Below, in pieces: positions 47,951 through 62,687 of a stretch of DNA of 64,000 nucleotides; within the stretch, counting starts at the first letter, position 1; every line of letters starts with the position of its first letter. Origin of the DNA: Letharia columbiana (taxonomy: Eukaryota > Ascomycota > Lecanoromycetes > Lecanorales > Parmeliaceae); assembly GCF_014066305.1 (NCBI RefSeq), contig NW_023501070.1, forward strand, positions 1-64,000, read 5' to 3'. The notes below the pieces were generated by a model. It was not told where the DNA came from. It did not search any database and was given only the letters and a program-made list of their open reading frames with translations. A program made the translations under genes and the position numbers.

Positions 47951-48101
47951 TACCATGGCTGCCCCTACCATGGCTGCCCCTACCATGGCTGCCCCTACCA
48001 TGGCCGCCCCTACCATGGCCGCCCCTACCATAACTACCCTACCATAACTACCACTACCATGGCTACCACTCACTACCATGGCTACCACTACCATGGCTAC
48101 C
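47951..48101 (+). repeat. 15-bp subterminal repeat array (left)
   Basis: Five consecutive units TACCATGGCTGCCCC (two with GCC for GCT) at 47,951-48,025, followed by related units TACCATAACTACC and TACCATGGCTACCAC to 48,101. They are oriented opposite to the right array. Confidence 0.92.
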
Positions 48102-48130
48102 ATATGATAGTAGGCTATGTTAATGATAAA

Positions 48131-48400
48131 TAGTGGTAGCCATGATAGTGGTAGCCATGGTAGTGGTAGCTGTTAGAATGTCAGGTATGTGATGTGTAGA
48201 ACGGACGGATCAATTCTCCAGAACCTCTCCGAGGCCAGGTTCTAAATATAGTACAAAATTAGGTAGCTGGAAAACATGGTGGCTGGGATGCGCGGGGGCC
48301 ACATTTCGATGGCAGGCATGGTAGTGGCAGGCATGGTAGTGGCAGGCATGGTAGTGGCAGGCATGGTAGTGGCAGTCATGGTAGTGGTAGCCATGGTTGA
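48131..48400 (-). repeat. 15-bp subterminal repeat array (right)
   Basis: Units GTAGTGGTAGCCATG at 48,131-48,170, then four exact units GGCAGGCATGGTAGT at 48,311-48,370, one variant to 48,385 and a final GGTAGCCATGG. They are the reverse complement type of the left array. 48,040-48,100 and 48,130-48,170 could pair as a hairpin. Clustered short repeats inside the ends are typical transposase-binding sites of hAT elements. Confidence 0.88.
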
Positions 48401-51400
48401 CCAGAATGATGACTAGAATAGCTACTTATACTTCTAAATATAGAAATCTCAGTGGGGATATCCCATACATATACCATTCCATGATATGATACCACAGATA
48501 TACCATACCGTGGGATATACCGCCAAGATCCCATACCATACCAGGTATGGGATCATGCAAATCTCAATAACCTATATCATGTCAGAGTATGATATGGCAG
48601 GTCAATATCCCATATTATACCATACCTTTCCGGCCAGTAATATTAATAATATTTATAATCTCTAAGATATAGATTTTTAAATAATTAGAATTTTAAGCGC
48701 TATAGCGATATTTAATTCTTTATTAATTCTTATTTAATTCGCTTAGTAGATAAAGAGACTAATCTTTTCTATTCTATTTACTACATTATATATTCTTTAT
48801 ATTTTTCCTTCTTATTTAATATAACTTTATTAATTTATAAATACTTATTCTCTTTATAAATCGTCTTTTCTTTTATTCGCTATAGTAAAGCTATAGACGA
48901 TATATTAAAGTTTAATCTTTTTTATCTATTCTCTCTACTTATTAAGATATAGAGTATTTATACTTTAAGCTTAGAGAGATTTAAGTTCTAATTATTATTT
49001 ATTAAATCGATTTCTTTCTATTTAGTTATTTTATATATTAATTATTTTTTAATAGCTCGCGAGATTCTCTTATTATCTTCGAATAAGCTTAAATTTAATC
49101 TCTCGAGTAATTTAATATTAGCGAATCTTAATATAAGTTTTCTTAAAGCGCTTACGAAGCTCGATTTCTCGATAATATTATTTAGTAAATTCTTATATAG
49201 ATTATTTAATTTAAAAGATTCTTATACCTTTTTTATTAATTTAAGATATATCTTTAAAATACGTTATCGTAATATATAGTATATAATAAGTCTTTTCTAT
49301 TATTCTATATCTCTTTAAAACTTCTTAATATACTTATATATTTCTAAGAAGTATTATAATTATACGAGTAGTAAAATAATAATAAAGAGCTTATCTTCGA
49401 CTTTCTTATTATTTTATCTTTTAATATAAAAATATTTAGAACTATAATTCTTTAGACTATAATAAAAAGCGATTATTATAAAAATTATAATATCGCTAAA
49501 TAAGAGTAATTAAAAATACTTACTTCTTTATCTAAATTCGAGAAATACTCTCTTATTATAAAAGAAAATTTTATATAATAATATAACTATTAATTAGAAT
49601 AAGAAGTATTTTTTATTTTAGAGACTATTAACTAAAAAAGCCGATTAATCTAAATTCCGTAAAATATACTATATTCTATTTATTTTATAAATCTTAGCGC
49701 GTAAATTAAAAATCGATTAATAAGTCGCTAATTATCGTCTTTAGATCTTTAGATAATAACGTTATATAAATCTTAAGATAAGATTAAATAATATTCTAGA
49801 TTTTCTTTATTAAGATAAAACGAAAATTATTTATATAATCGAAAAGCTATATTCTTATTAAAAAGAGCTCGAAGTATTAATAATAATAATTAATTAAAAA
49901 TATTAATATCTTTCTTACCTCGAAACTTATAAATTAATTATTGATATTTTATATAAATTAAATATTCTTATAAAGTTATTATTTTTAATTTTTTTATATT
50001 TTAATTATTACTTAATTAAGCGCGTTAATATAATACTTTAATTAGAAACTTAGCTCTTAAAGATTTAGATATTTAAAATCTTTATTAGTTATAATTATTA
50101 TAAATAAAATAACTCTTATTATCTCGAATATATTAAGATACTCTTTCTTAATATTATAATCGCGCTCTTCTAATTATATTAAATTATTCTAAAGCGCGAT
50201 CTAACGATTATCTTTATTTAAGCTATCTTATAAAGTATAATCTATATATCTTTCTTTATTCTAATCTATTAATAATATATAATTTAATATTATTAGAGAT
50301 ATTAATAAAGCTTTAAATTCTCTTATCTTATTTAATAGGCGTATTAATAAAGGATTTAAATAAGCTATATATTAATAACGCGGCTTCGATATAATAGCGC
50401 TTAATAACTCTATTTAGTATAATACTTTTTAATATTAAATTATTTATAATAATTTAATTATTATTCTACTATATTTAGAATATATACTTATTTTTATATT
50501 AAAGCTTTATACGAAGTACTCTAGCTTCGTTATTATAAAGGCGATTTCTCTTAATAAGTTATTTTCTATTTCGACTTAGTATATATTTATTAACCTAGAT
50601 ATTTAATTATATAATATATTCTTACTTTACTCTATTAATTCTAATTCTTTATTTTTAATAAGAATTATTTTAAATTCTATAATTTATATTAGCTAGTTTA
50701 TATTAATATTATTTAATTCTAAAACTAATTAATTAATAATTAATATTATTACTCTTTATTTTAGATTTAATAATTTTAATACTTAATCGAAGTTTAAATA
50801 AGAGCTTTTTTATCGCTTTCTATTAAGATATTAATTTAATAGAAGATATAGATTAAATAAGAATATATCGAGTTTACGATCTTCGCCTTTATCTTTAACT
50901 TTAAAAAAAAGATCTTTTTTAATATCTATAATAGTATATAAAATTAAGAGAGTATCGTTAATATTAAAGAAAGTTTCGTTATATATAGTAGTTATAATTA
51001 TTAATAATTTCTTTATCTTCTATAAATTAATAAGATTATTTAAGAATTTATTATCGTCGTAGTTAGATACTATATATATACTCTTCTCGAGTTTATATAT
51101 TCTATAGCGTTTAGATAATCTAGAATCTATCTATCTATATTCTTTAACGTATCTTTTTCTCTTATTAATCTTCTTTATTTTACTCGCTTTCTATTAATAT
51201 ATAATTAATAATATCTTCGCGAATAAGTAAATTATAATTTATATTTTCTATCTTCTTAATTTTCTTCTTTCTTCTAGCGTTTTTAACTCTCTTCGTCGTT
51301 ATATTCTTTTTCGTATTCTATTTTAAAGTTTTTATAATCTTTATAATTTAAATGTAATAGACTTATTTAATAGAATACGAAGTATTATAAATCTTCTATT

Positions 51401-54400
51401 ATTACTAAAAGTTAAAATAAAATTAATACTAAATATTAAAGATAATAATAAATAAAATATAAAAGTAAATACGTTTAAATAGATAGAAAAATAAAAGAAT
51501 AAAGAAAAGTTATTAACTTAAAAAGAGGGGCTATTAATTAACACGTTTTCAACTTATTTAAATTAAAGCGCGTCGAATCTCTATTTAAATTTAACTACTC
51601 ATTTAACTTAAATATTTTTAAATAACGACTAATAATTTCTATTTAAATTAAATAAATTTTCTACTAATAATTAACGTCAAGTTAATTATTATCTATTATT
51701 AAATATTATTATTCTAATTACACTTTCTTATTTACTTCTTTATTCTTAAATATTTTTTTATAAATAATATTTATTTTAATATATATAACTATAGATCTTT
51801 TAATATAAATATTTATCGATAATAATTACTTCGATATATTAATAATATATTTTATTTTCTAAATAGTATTATATATAAAATTATAATTTATATAATTATC
51901 GATAACGATACTATCGTAGACTTTATAACTATTAAAAATAACGTATAATTCTTTTTAGCGACTCGAAGCTATTTTATATATAATAGTATATTTCTATTAT
52001 AATTAATATCGTCTTTTTATAATCTCTATTAATAAGATATAAAAATTAAATATTAGCTTTAACGTCTTTTATATTATCTCTCTCTATTTAATAAAGATTA
52101 TATATTTTCTTTAATCGAAGTCTACTAGAATATAGCTTATAAAGAAAACTTATATTAATAAACTTTTTAAAAGTTATTTAAGTTTAATATTATTAAATAA
52201 TATAAAGCGTTAACTATATTAAAGACGAAGATTCTATATTATATAAAGCGTAGAGAGATATTTAGAGAAAGTAGAGATTATAGATTATTTTAGTAAAATA
52301 GATCTTTTATATTATAGAATTTCTCGAAATTAACTAAGCTTTAAAGAATATAATAATTATAATATAAATATCTAATTATTTCTTATATATATATATATTA
52401 TAACTTCGAATTCTTTCGTTAATAGCGAGAATAGTTAATTCGAGCTATTATATCGCTTTATATATTTCTCTTAATATCTTTATTATCTTTTTCTTTTTTT
52501 AAAATAAATAATCTCTTCGCGTATTAATAATAATAGATATATATAAAAAATAAATATTTACTCGTCTAATATTCTTTAATTATAAAGAATATAGAATTCT
52601 AATCTTATTCGTATATCGATAATATAACTATTTTAAACTTTCGAGAATAATTAATCTTAATATCTTTATTATCGATATAATATATAATTCGATCTATTAT
52701 AATATTATATACTTTATCTTCTTTTAATATATTTATAAATATATCGAAATCGATATTATTTATTATAACGCGAATTAATATCTAGATTTTAATAATATTA
52801 AAGGGCGATATTAGCGTATTAATTATAGTTCTTTTTAAATATATATAGAAACTAGCTTAATTAAAGATATATAATTATAATATAAAGTCGATATTATTAA
52901 TAAAAATAAGTTATTTATTTAATTATCTATATTTATAAGTTTATATATATATATAATTAATTTTTATAATTATACTTAATTCGTAATTATTTAACTATTT
53001 TCTTAAAATACTAGATATAAAGATTCTCGAGAAAACGTTCTTTAATTACTTAAAGGTCTTATTAAGCTTTATTTAATTATAAGAAATATTAAGCGCGCTC
53101 TTAATTAGATATCTCTTTTCTATCTCTTATTTTAAAAAGAAACGAATCTTTTTATAATTAAACTCTTTTATTATTAAATTACGCGAGATAATTAATATCG
53201 TTTAAGTTCTTAAATTAATATTAATATAAAATAATTTAAATAAAGTAGATAAAGATAATATAACGCTAACTTATAAAGACTTATATTCTATATCTAAAAT
53301 TAATTAAATTATAGAATTCTAAAAAAAATAGAATAATTCTAGAGGAGAATATATTAGAAAGAATATTATAGAATTAATAGACTTCGAATATTATAATAGA
53401 AGAAATTCTAATTTAGAAATAGATCTTATAAATTAATCTCTATCTAATAAATTCTATTATATTATTTATTCTATCTATTTAGAAAATTAATTAATAATTA
53501 AATTAAATAGTTAAAGTTAAATAATATAATACGAAGTCGAATTATACTATATATTATTTAGATATTTAAAATATCTATTTAAGAATAATATATATCTCTC
53601 TTAATCTCTTTATCTATCGTATATCTAAATTACCTTATCTTTTACTTCTTTACTTATATTATTATTCTTATATTTATTATAAATATTAATCTTCGAGTTA
53701 AATATCTTTTATTTAATCTTCTTATTTAGAATCTTTTTATTTAAATCTTATAAGTTATTTAATATTAAATTATAATTATATATTAAAATAGTATAAAAGC
53801 TTTAAAATAATCGAGTATACTTATAAATAGTATATCTAAAAAGATAATATAGTATTATTATATATCTAAAAACGAATTATCTCTCTTTATATATTTCTAT
53901 TTAAAATCTTATTATTAAGACTCTTTAGATTATCTAATATTAAGTAATAATTATATATCTTTTTATTTTTCTACGATAGCTATACTACTCTCTTATTTAT
54001 TTAAATATTCTATTATTTTTCTTAATTAGTATCTAGATTAATAGAGCGAAAGACTCTTATTAGCGTTATATCTATATTTATAAAATACTTAATTAAAATA
54101 AGAAAGCGAGATTTATTATTATTCTTAAAAGGCTATATTATTAAACTATAGCGATTTTTAAATTAAATAATTAAAGAGTATTAAAGAATTTTATTATTTA
54201 AATACTCTTATTTAAGCTACTATAAGCTTATTAATATTATTTAAAATTAATAGAATAGAGAAGAAGATTATACTAAAGCGATAATTAGATTAATTATAAA
54301 GAAACTTATAAATATTATTAACTTTTTAAAATATTTATAAATATCTTTATTAAGAGTATTAATTAGCTATTTTAATACGATAAGCTTAAGAATATCTTTT

Positions 54401-55968
54401 ATTAAGTTATATAGATAGTAATTATATATACTATCTTACGAATATTATAGCTAATTCTTCTTTATATTATCTAATTTAAAAAATTAATTACTATTATTTA
54501 AGTTTATAATAATCTTTATTATTATAATACTTAATATCGATTAACTTTAATTAATACGTCTTAGAGAATTCGAGAATATTAGAAATAATAATTACGATAT
54601 ATAGTTTATAAACTTTATTAAAATATAATTTATATATAGATTTAAATAGATTATACTTTTAGCTCTAGATCTTATTATATTATATAAGATACTCGACTTT
54701 AATCTAATCTTAAATAATCTAATTAATATTTTAAAGAATTTTTCTCTAATTATCGCTTAATAGATAGATAATCTTTTTTATCTTATAAGATAAAAGCTTT
54801 ATAAGTAAAGCGTCGCTATTAATAATTCTTAATTTTATTATTTATTTAATTATTAGCTTATCTAGAATGATTTATATTTTATTAATATTTTTTTTTAACT
54901 TCTTATTCGATAGAGCGCGTAAATAAGACTTTATATTCTCTATATACCTTTTAATATTATAATATTTCTTCTCTATTATCTTAGATAAAACGATATTTAT
55001 CTCTTATTATAACTACTTAATTAATAGAATTATTATTATTATATTAATAAAGAATATAATCTATAATATAGCTAAATATCTATAAATAAATAATAGATAA
55101 TACTTAAATTCCTTCGCTATTCTATTATAATATACTTATTTCTTCTTATCTAAATTTTATATATAAGCGAGATTTTTAATAATAATTCTAGATTACTTTA
55201 TCTTATAGACGATAATTAATATAAATATTAAGAAGATATTTAACTTTATATTATAATACTCGTCGATATAAATTTATTTAATAGCGAAGTTATATATAAA
55301 TAAATCCTTTATCTTAACTTAAATATAATTCTTATAAAATTTAAGCGTTATTAAAATTAAGAATCTCTTTTATTTAGATTAAGCTTTATCGTTAACTATA
55401 TATTTAAATAATTTAATATTTATAAAGATTAAAGACTTCGAGCTAATACTACGATATCGAATTAATTTATATATATAAAAAACGCGAAGTTATATTATAT
55501 TATAGTCTTCGAGATCTATTAGCTTAATAATTTCGATAAATTAATTTATAAAAATTTTAACTAGAATAATTATTAAGAAGAATTTTAATTTAGATATTAT
55601 TTAAACTACGTAGTTAGCTTCGTTTTTATATAGATATATAATATTAAATATATTTATAAAAGAATATTTCGATTATTAATTCTTATAAAGCTTTTATAAT
55701 AAAAGCTATTTATCGAAAAAGAGAGAGATTTTAAAATCTTTAATAATAGCGATATTTTAATATTTTTAAAGATATATTAGAAGATTTATCTAACTTTAAT
55801 AATAAAGATATAATATTTATAGAATAATACTAGATATATAATATATACTATATTATTAATAATTAATAATATTATAAATAAAAGTATATATAGCGTTCTA
55901 TCGTAATATAAGTTATCTCTTAAATATTTAACTTATTAAAAGTATTAAGATTTTATTAAAGTTAGACT

Positions 55969-56118
55969 TACTAATCGAAAAGATATAATATATTTTATAA
56001 GATATTTCATATTAAGTAATATTATACCGTACTCGAGTATAATATAGATAGAGTCGAATATTATTTTATTTTTCTAATATAAGTTTAGAATCTTAATAAG
56101 ATATTCTACGATATAATA
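55969..56118. mobile_element. RIP-mutated left end of a hAT-like element
   Basis: The 150 bases aligned without gaps to the left end of the clean element (47,786 onward) begin tactaatcgaaaagatataa where the clean copy has TACTGGCCGGAAAGGTATGG. Differences are nearly all C-to-T or G-to-A. The following 75 bases instead match the reverse complement of the clean right end, so the old element had longer terminal inverted repeats than the clean copy. The interior to the right may be RIPed transposase sequence. Its other end was not found. Confidence 0.87.
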
Positions 56119-59100
56119 TATTTATAATATTATATTATAAAATAATATATATATAAGATATTCTAATTAAAATTTCTATATTTATAGAATAATTCGATTA
56201 AGATATATAGAATATATTTATTCTTCTTTATTAAGAGAGAGGGAATATAAAGAGTAATTTAATATAGCTATTTATCTTCTTATTAATAGTAATAATTAGA
56301 ATAATAATTAAAACTATAAGCGTCTTTATTCTTCTTCTTAAAATTATAATATAAAAGAATATTTTAAATTTTAAATCTTTAAATATTATAAGAATAAAAT
56401 TCTATAATTATCTCTATTTATATATTTATCTTAACGCGTTAAATAAGCTTAATAAACTTTATATTTATCCTTCTCTTAAACTCTTCGCTACTCTTTTATT
56501 CTACTTTATCGTAATTCTTTTAAATACTCTAAATCTATCTTTATCTAATTAAACTTATTAACTATTTATAAATAAATTCGCTTTTCGAGTTATTTTAAAT
56601 CTCTTTATTAAGATTAAATCTATTATTACTAACTCTCTTTAATTATAAGCTTATTAATTATCTCTCTATATATTATAGAGTATTAGCGATATATCTTAAT
56701 AAACTTATAAATATTAAACTTATCGAAGTACTTTTTATAAGCTTATTATCTTTATTAATATAATTATTATAGATATTAATTAAGTTTTTATATAAAGTAC
56801 TATTAACTCTTTTAATCTAATCTAATATACTAAGATCTCCTTTAAGATTAAATTTAACTTATTTAAGCTTATTTTCTTAATACTTTATATAAAGAATTAT
56901 TATTAAAGTATAGAATATCGCTAGTAAATAATACTTCTAAGTATTATAATATCTTTTAGTTATTAAGAAGTATCGCTTACACGTAATAGCCCCCGCGAGA
57001 GAATAAAGAATATTATAAGTTATTCGAGTAATTATAATATATTTAGATTTTAATTTTTATTATTATTTTAGAATTAAAAGGTTCGCTAGATTATTAAAAG
57101 AAGCTTTATAAAGATTAGAAATAAGATTATAACTAGAATAATAATTAGAAGACTTATTATTTCATTTATATTACTAAAGCTAATTATATTTATTCTTATT
57201 ATTTAAATTCTTAATCTCGAATTCTATCGCTTAATTAAATATATTTTTATTTAATTAACTTATTCGCTTAGCTCTTTGCAATTAACTACTTATATTAATA
57301 TTTTAATAATTTTAAAATATTCTTTTAAGCGCTTTCTAGTAGATCTTTATTTATAACTTCTCTCTAGTATTAATCTTTTAATTCGATTTTTTAACTTTAT
57401 ATTATTATAATTTAGATATAAAAGCGTAATTTATTTATATAGATAATTTAAATCTAATTAAGTTTAATTATAATAGATAGCTAATTTCTTATAAATCGTT
57501 TTAAAAGCTTTAAGAAGTTCTTTTTTTTAAGAAATTCTCTTTCTTTTTAATTTTTCGAGCTTTTTATCTATATAGTTAAATAGATAATTATAGATATTAA
57601 AGATATAGTAAATTATAATCTTCTTTTCTCTACTTATTAATTTTATAAATTTATAAAAAAGTCTAATAAACTAAATTAAATATTAAATTTATTAGAAATT
57701 AATTGAAAATTATTTAGATATCTAGACTATAATTTCTATTTATAATTATTTCTTATTATTTAATCTTAAGTAGATAATTAATCTATTTTTTAAAAAGTAT
57801 ATAATATTAATATAAAGAAGTAGAGCGCGGATTAATATCTAATAAGTTAAATCTTAATAAATCTTAATATTCTAAAAGAGTTTAAAAAGATATTTCTAAT
57901 AATATTACTCTTTTTTAGAAAATTAATATTTATCTAATATTAAAATATTTTTATTTTAAAGTCGTTTAGCTTATAGTATAAAAAGATTTCTTTATATTAA
58001 TCGCTAATATTAATATATATAATAATTTTTTAAATTTTAATATAATTAATAATATAATAATTAGAATAATAATAAGAAATATTATATTTTTATTAGAGTT
58101 ATTAATAGATTAATTATACTTATTTAAACTTAATTCTTATCTTCTTTATTATCTTAGCTTCTTTAAAATTTCTTATTTATTAAAATAATTTTAATATTAT
58201 CTAAAAGTTCTTTTAAGATTAATTAAATAATATATATTATATAAAGAATATATTATAAATAATCTAGAGACTTAAATTCTTTAATATTAAGCGGGTTTTT
58301 TATTACGAAAATAAAAAGATAAATAATTAAATCTTCGAAGAGTATATTATTATTACTAGCGTTATTAATTATAAATTTAAATATATAATTTTAAATCTTA
58401 TATTCTATAAGAATTAAATTAATAATATTTATAAGTTTTTAACTAGTATATTTATCTTCGATATATTTAAAATCTATAAGAATCTTATATTATTATTAAT
58501 TAATATTAATAAAAAAGATTAAGATTATTATAAATAATTAGCGATTATAAGATAATTAATAATCTAGAGTTAGTAAGTTAGAGAGACTTTAATATTATCG
58601 ACTAGTAAATTCTTTAATAATTTTATCTCTAGCTCTATAGCTTTTTTTATTAATCAATTTTTTATAATAGATATTAATTTTAATTATATATTAGAGTTAA
58701 GATAGCGTAAGAGTTATAGTATTTTAAAATTATTAGTAACTATAAATAAAATATTAGTATTTATAATTTAGCGACGAAATTATTCTAGAAAGTCTTCGCG
58801 TATAAGCTTTCGACCTTTTAATATTATAAGAGAATTTTAATATTATTTTTTCTAGAATAAATAGTAAGTTAAATATTTTATTTATTATTTTATTTATTAA
58901 TAGTTTATATTATTTAGTTTAGAAATATATCTAATTTTTATAATTATTAATTAGATTCGTTTATTATAAACTACTTAAATTAGATTTCTTAATATATTTC
59001 TTAAACTTAATATATACTATTATATCGCTTATTTTATAATCTATAAATAAATAAATTAGAATCTTATTATAGTAATAATAAATAATATATAACTCTTCAA

Positions 59101-61810
59101 AATCGATAAGCGTATATTCGTTAAATTATATTTACTTCTAAAATTTTCTAATTTCTAAGCTCTAATAAATAGGTTAACGATCGCTATTAAATTTAAACTA
59201 ATTCTATATAATCTATATTATCTTCATCTATTACTATATTTATTATTTTTTATTATTAATATTAAAAAGAAAATAAGATTTATTACTATCTTTATATTGA
59301 AATATACTCGTTAATATCTTATATTAAATATCGTTAATTAAGAAAGTTAAGCTTACGCTAAATAAAGATTTAATTAATATCTTAAAATTAAGATATTTAA
59401 AGAGAAATTAAAAGAGATATATAAATAAATAAAATATTAAAAATAAAATGAAATTAATATTTAATATATAAATTTTATCTTCTTACTATAATAAAAACTT
59501 ACACCGCTTTAATAACTTATATTACTTTAATAATATATCGCTATATTATTTTTAATATTTTAAATTAAAGATTAATTCTTTCTAATTAATATTATAATTA
59601 GTAATTATATATTTAAAAGTATATAATAACGCTAATATAGAATTAATATTTAATTTAATTAATTTAAAACTCTAATTAGCTTAGCTATTAACGCTTTTCT
59701 ACTCGATATAATATATACTTAATTCGCTTTAATATTAATACTTATTTATTATTATATTATTTTAACTATTAAAATTAAAGACTATATTTATTTAATTAAT
59801 ATTTTAATTATTAGCTATACTAATAAGAGCGTATATTAATATTTTAAAATTATTAAACTTATTTTATTAGATATCGATATAGAATTAAAATTTAATTTAA
59901 ATATTTTAATAATTTAATTAGCTAGACTAGTTATTACCTAAATCTCTTATATATAAAAATTAAATCTTTTATCGCGTTAAAACTATTTTTAAGTATTAAT
60001 ATCTTTTTTATTAATATAATTCTCTTCTATTTAAGTAATATTATAATATCTTTTATTTAAATATTAAAATATTAAAGTACCGCGTTCTTCGCTTTTAATT
60101 AAATAATATTATTTTTAAATTAATATCTTTAATCTCGTAAAAATAATAATTAATTCGTTATAGATAAAGGCGAAAAAGAAATAATATCTTCTTCTATCTT
60201 TAGAGTAAAAGAAGAGAAAAGAGTAAGTAAATTAATTATAAGCTATATATAATCTAATATCTAAGAATAATAAATTAATAAAGTTATAATATTAAAATAA
60301 AGAGCTTTTCTTATAACTAGTAAATATAAGATTAAATAGAAATTAATTAAATTAATAAGATTATCTTTAATAAGTATATCGCGTATATAAAAAATATCGA
60401 AATATATAAAATATATATGAAATATGAAAGGGGGCGTATATATACAGCTATAGATATCTAAAGTATATTTAAAATATAAAAAGAAGCGCTTATATATAGC
60501 TCTACGATATATATTAGTAAAAAAAGAAATTAATCTCTTTTTCTAGTTAGCTTTCTAATTAATATTTAAACTTAATTTATCTTTAAATAATATTTTATTT
60601 TAATAAGATTTTAGTTATATAATATTAGTTAGTTTAATAATAAATACTTAATATTATTCTTTTCTAATTTACTCTCTTCTTTTTTAAAAATTCTTTTTAT
60701 TATTATAGTAATTATATTATAATATACTCGTTTATTACGATATTATCTATATCTAAAGAAAATAAAATTATTTTCTTTATACTTTATAATTAAATTAAAT
60801 TAATAATATTATTTTTATAAAGTAAGTATATATCTAATAGCGCTATATCTTTTAATATAATAATTAATTATAATATTAAATATAATTCGTTAATATATAA
60901 TATTATTATTTATTAAAGTTATTAACTCGATAGTTATAAAAGCTTAGAAAATTCTTAATAATTTATTAATTATTAATTTAAACTTATTTAAATTATCGAA
61001 GTAAAGTAAAGATAAGACTTCGCGAAGGTAAAAATTAGAAGATTATACGCGAAGTTTAAGAAGTATAATTATAAATAAGAAAAGTGCGTAGTTATATTAA
61101 TTACGTATATTTAAATTAAATAGTAAATTAATTATACGCGTTAATTATATTATTATTAATTAAACTTTAAAATCTATATATTAAAGAAAATTCGCGGATT
61201 ATAGAAATTAACGAACTTAATTATTTCTCGAATTATATTTATTTAAGTAATAAAGGAGATTTTAATTTATATAGCTTTAAATTCGATTAATTCGCTTTAA
61301 ATTTAATTCTTTATATTAAATATACTTTAAGAAGCTATAAAGATAAAATTAGCGAGCGATTTTAATAATATAACTTACTCTTTAATAATTATAAATAAAG
61401 AAAATTACTAATTAATATCTAGCGACTTAATTATATATATTTTATATAAAAAGAATTACTTTATAATTAAAAGATATATAGCTTTTTAGATAATTATAAT
61501 AAGATATAAGTTTATAAGTAATAATATAGTATTATTAAAGTCTAGATATAGTTTTTATAAAAAGAAAATATATAATAAATAAAAGAAAAACTATTTTAAG
61601 TTAAGAATAAGATATTTTAATTATTATTCTACTTATTACGCTTAATTAATAATATTTAATTATTATACTTAATCTAATAACTTTATATATTTTATATTTA
61701 TAGAATAAAACTTTTTAAATTAATTTAAATATAGATATACGCTTATAAAAATATTATTACTCTAGTAAAAGAGGCTTTTTATTTTAGAATCTATATTAAA
61801 TTAAGAGGTT

Positions 61811-62190
61811 ATATTCCTACGTTTAATAGCTTTAATTTCTATAGTTATTATTAATATCGCGATTAAATTTATATAATAATAATATATCTTTCTTATTAGC
61901 GGATATCTCTATATTCGATAGCTTTAGTTTCTATAGTTATTATTAATATTATAATTAAATTTATATAATAATAGCACGTCTTTCTTATTAACGAGTATTT
62001 TTATATTCGATAGTTTTAGTTTCTATAATAACTATTAGTATCGCGACTAAATTTATATAGTAATAATATATCTTTTTTATTAACGAGTATTTCTATATTT
62101 AATAATTTTAGTTTTAATAGTTATTATTAATATCGCAATTAAATTTATATAATAATAATATACTTTTCTTATTAACGAGTATATTAATAA
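61811..62190 (+). repeat. 92-bp tandem repeat, four units, RIP-mutated
   Basis: The word attaaatttatataataata recurs at 61,862, 61,954, 62,046 (actaaat) and 62,138, a constant 92-bp spacing. Each unit also holds tatattcgatagctttagtt and ttattattaatatcgc with transition differences. Confidence 0.88.
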
Positions 62191-62687
62191 TTATAAATAT
62201 TTAAAATATAGTAGAAAATAGTAGGCGATCTTTAGTAATACTCGATCTTAAATCTATAGCTTTTTTATCTTATCTAGAAGTAAAGATATTTATATCTAGA
62301 ATTTAAAGTAAGTAAATTCTAATATATAGTTAATAAATATTTAGATATAAATCTTTTAATATTTCTCGCTAAGCGTTTAACGCTTAAAAGAAGAATATTA
62401 ATCTCTAATTACGCTTATATAATTCGTTTAAAAGAAGCTATATATTAATAGAAAGATTTAATTTATATTAATTATAATTATAAAGATAATTATAATTTTA
62501 ATTTTAAATATAATTAGATATATAAGTTATAAGATTTATTACTAGCTAGTAAATAAAAAATTAAATTCTATTAATTATTCTATTTAATATCTTATTTATT
62601 ATAAGAATATAAAGTTATCTTTTAAAAGCGAAACTTTAAAGACGATAGTTAAATAATATAATATATATATAATATAAAATCTTACGA

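Larger units (their letters stand above)
47786..48639. mobile_element. Clean 854-bp hAT-like non-autonomous DNA element
   Basis: Both ends read TACTGGCCGGAAAG inward, identical for 24 bp. Similarity continues farther in: GATCTTGGCGG at 47,906 mirrors CCGCCAAGATC ending at 48,530. The element is flanked by an exact 8-bp duplication ATATTAAT at 47,778-47,785 and 48,640-48,647, the target-duplication length of the hAT superfamily. No transposase frame is present; the long frames inside are translations of 15-bp repeats. CA/TG content is normal, in sharp contrast to the RIPed sequence on both sides, so insertion followed RIP of the host sequence or the element escaped RIP. Superfamily assignment rests on duplication length only. 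Confidence 0.88.

Noticed and set aside
47750..48133. Long overlapping frames on both strands across the clean element
   Set aside because: They are translations of the 15-bp repeats (Met-Val-Gly-Ala or Pro-Trp-Leu-type strings), not genes.
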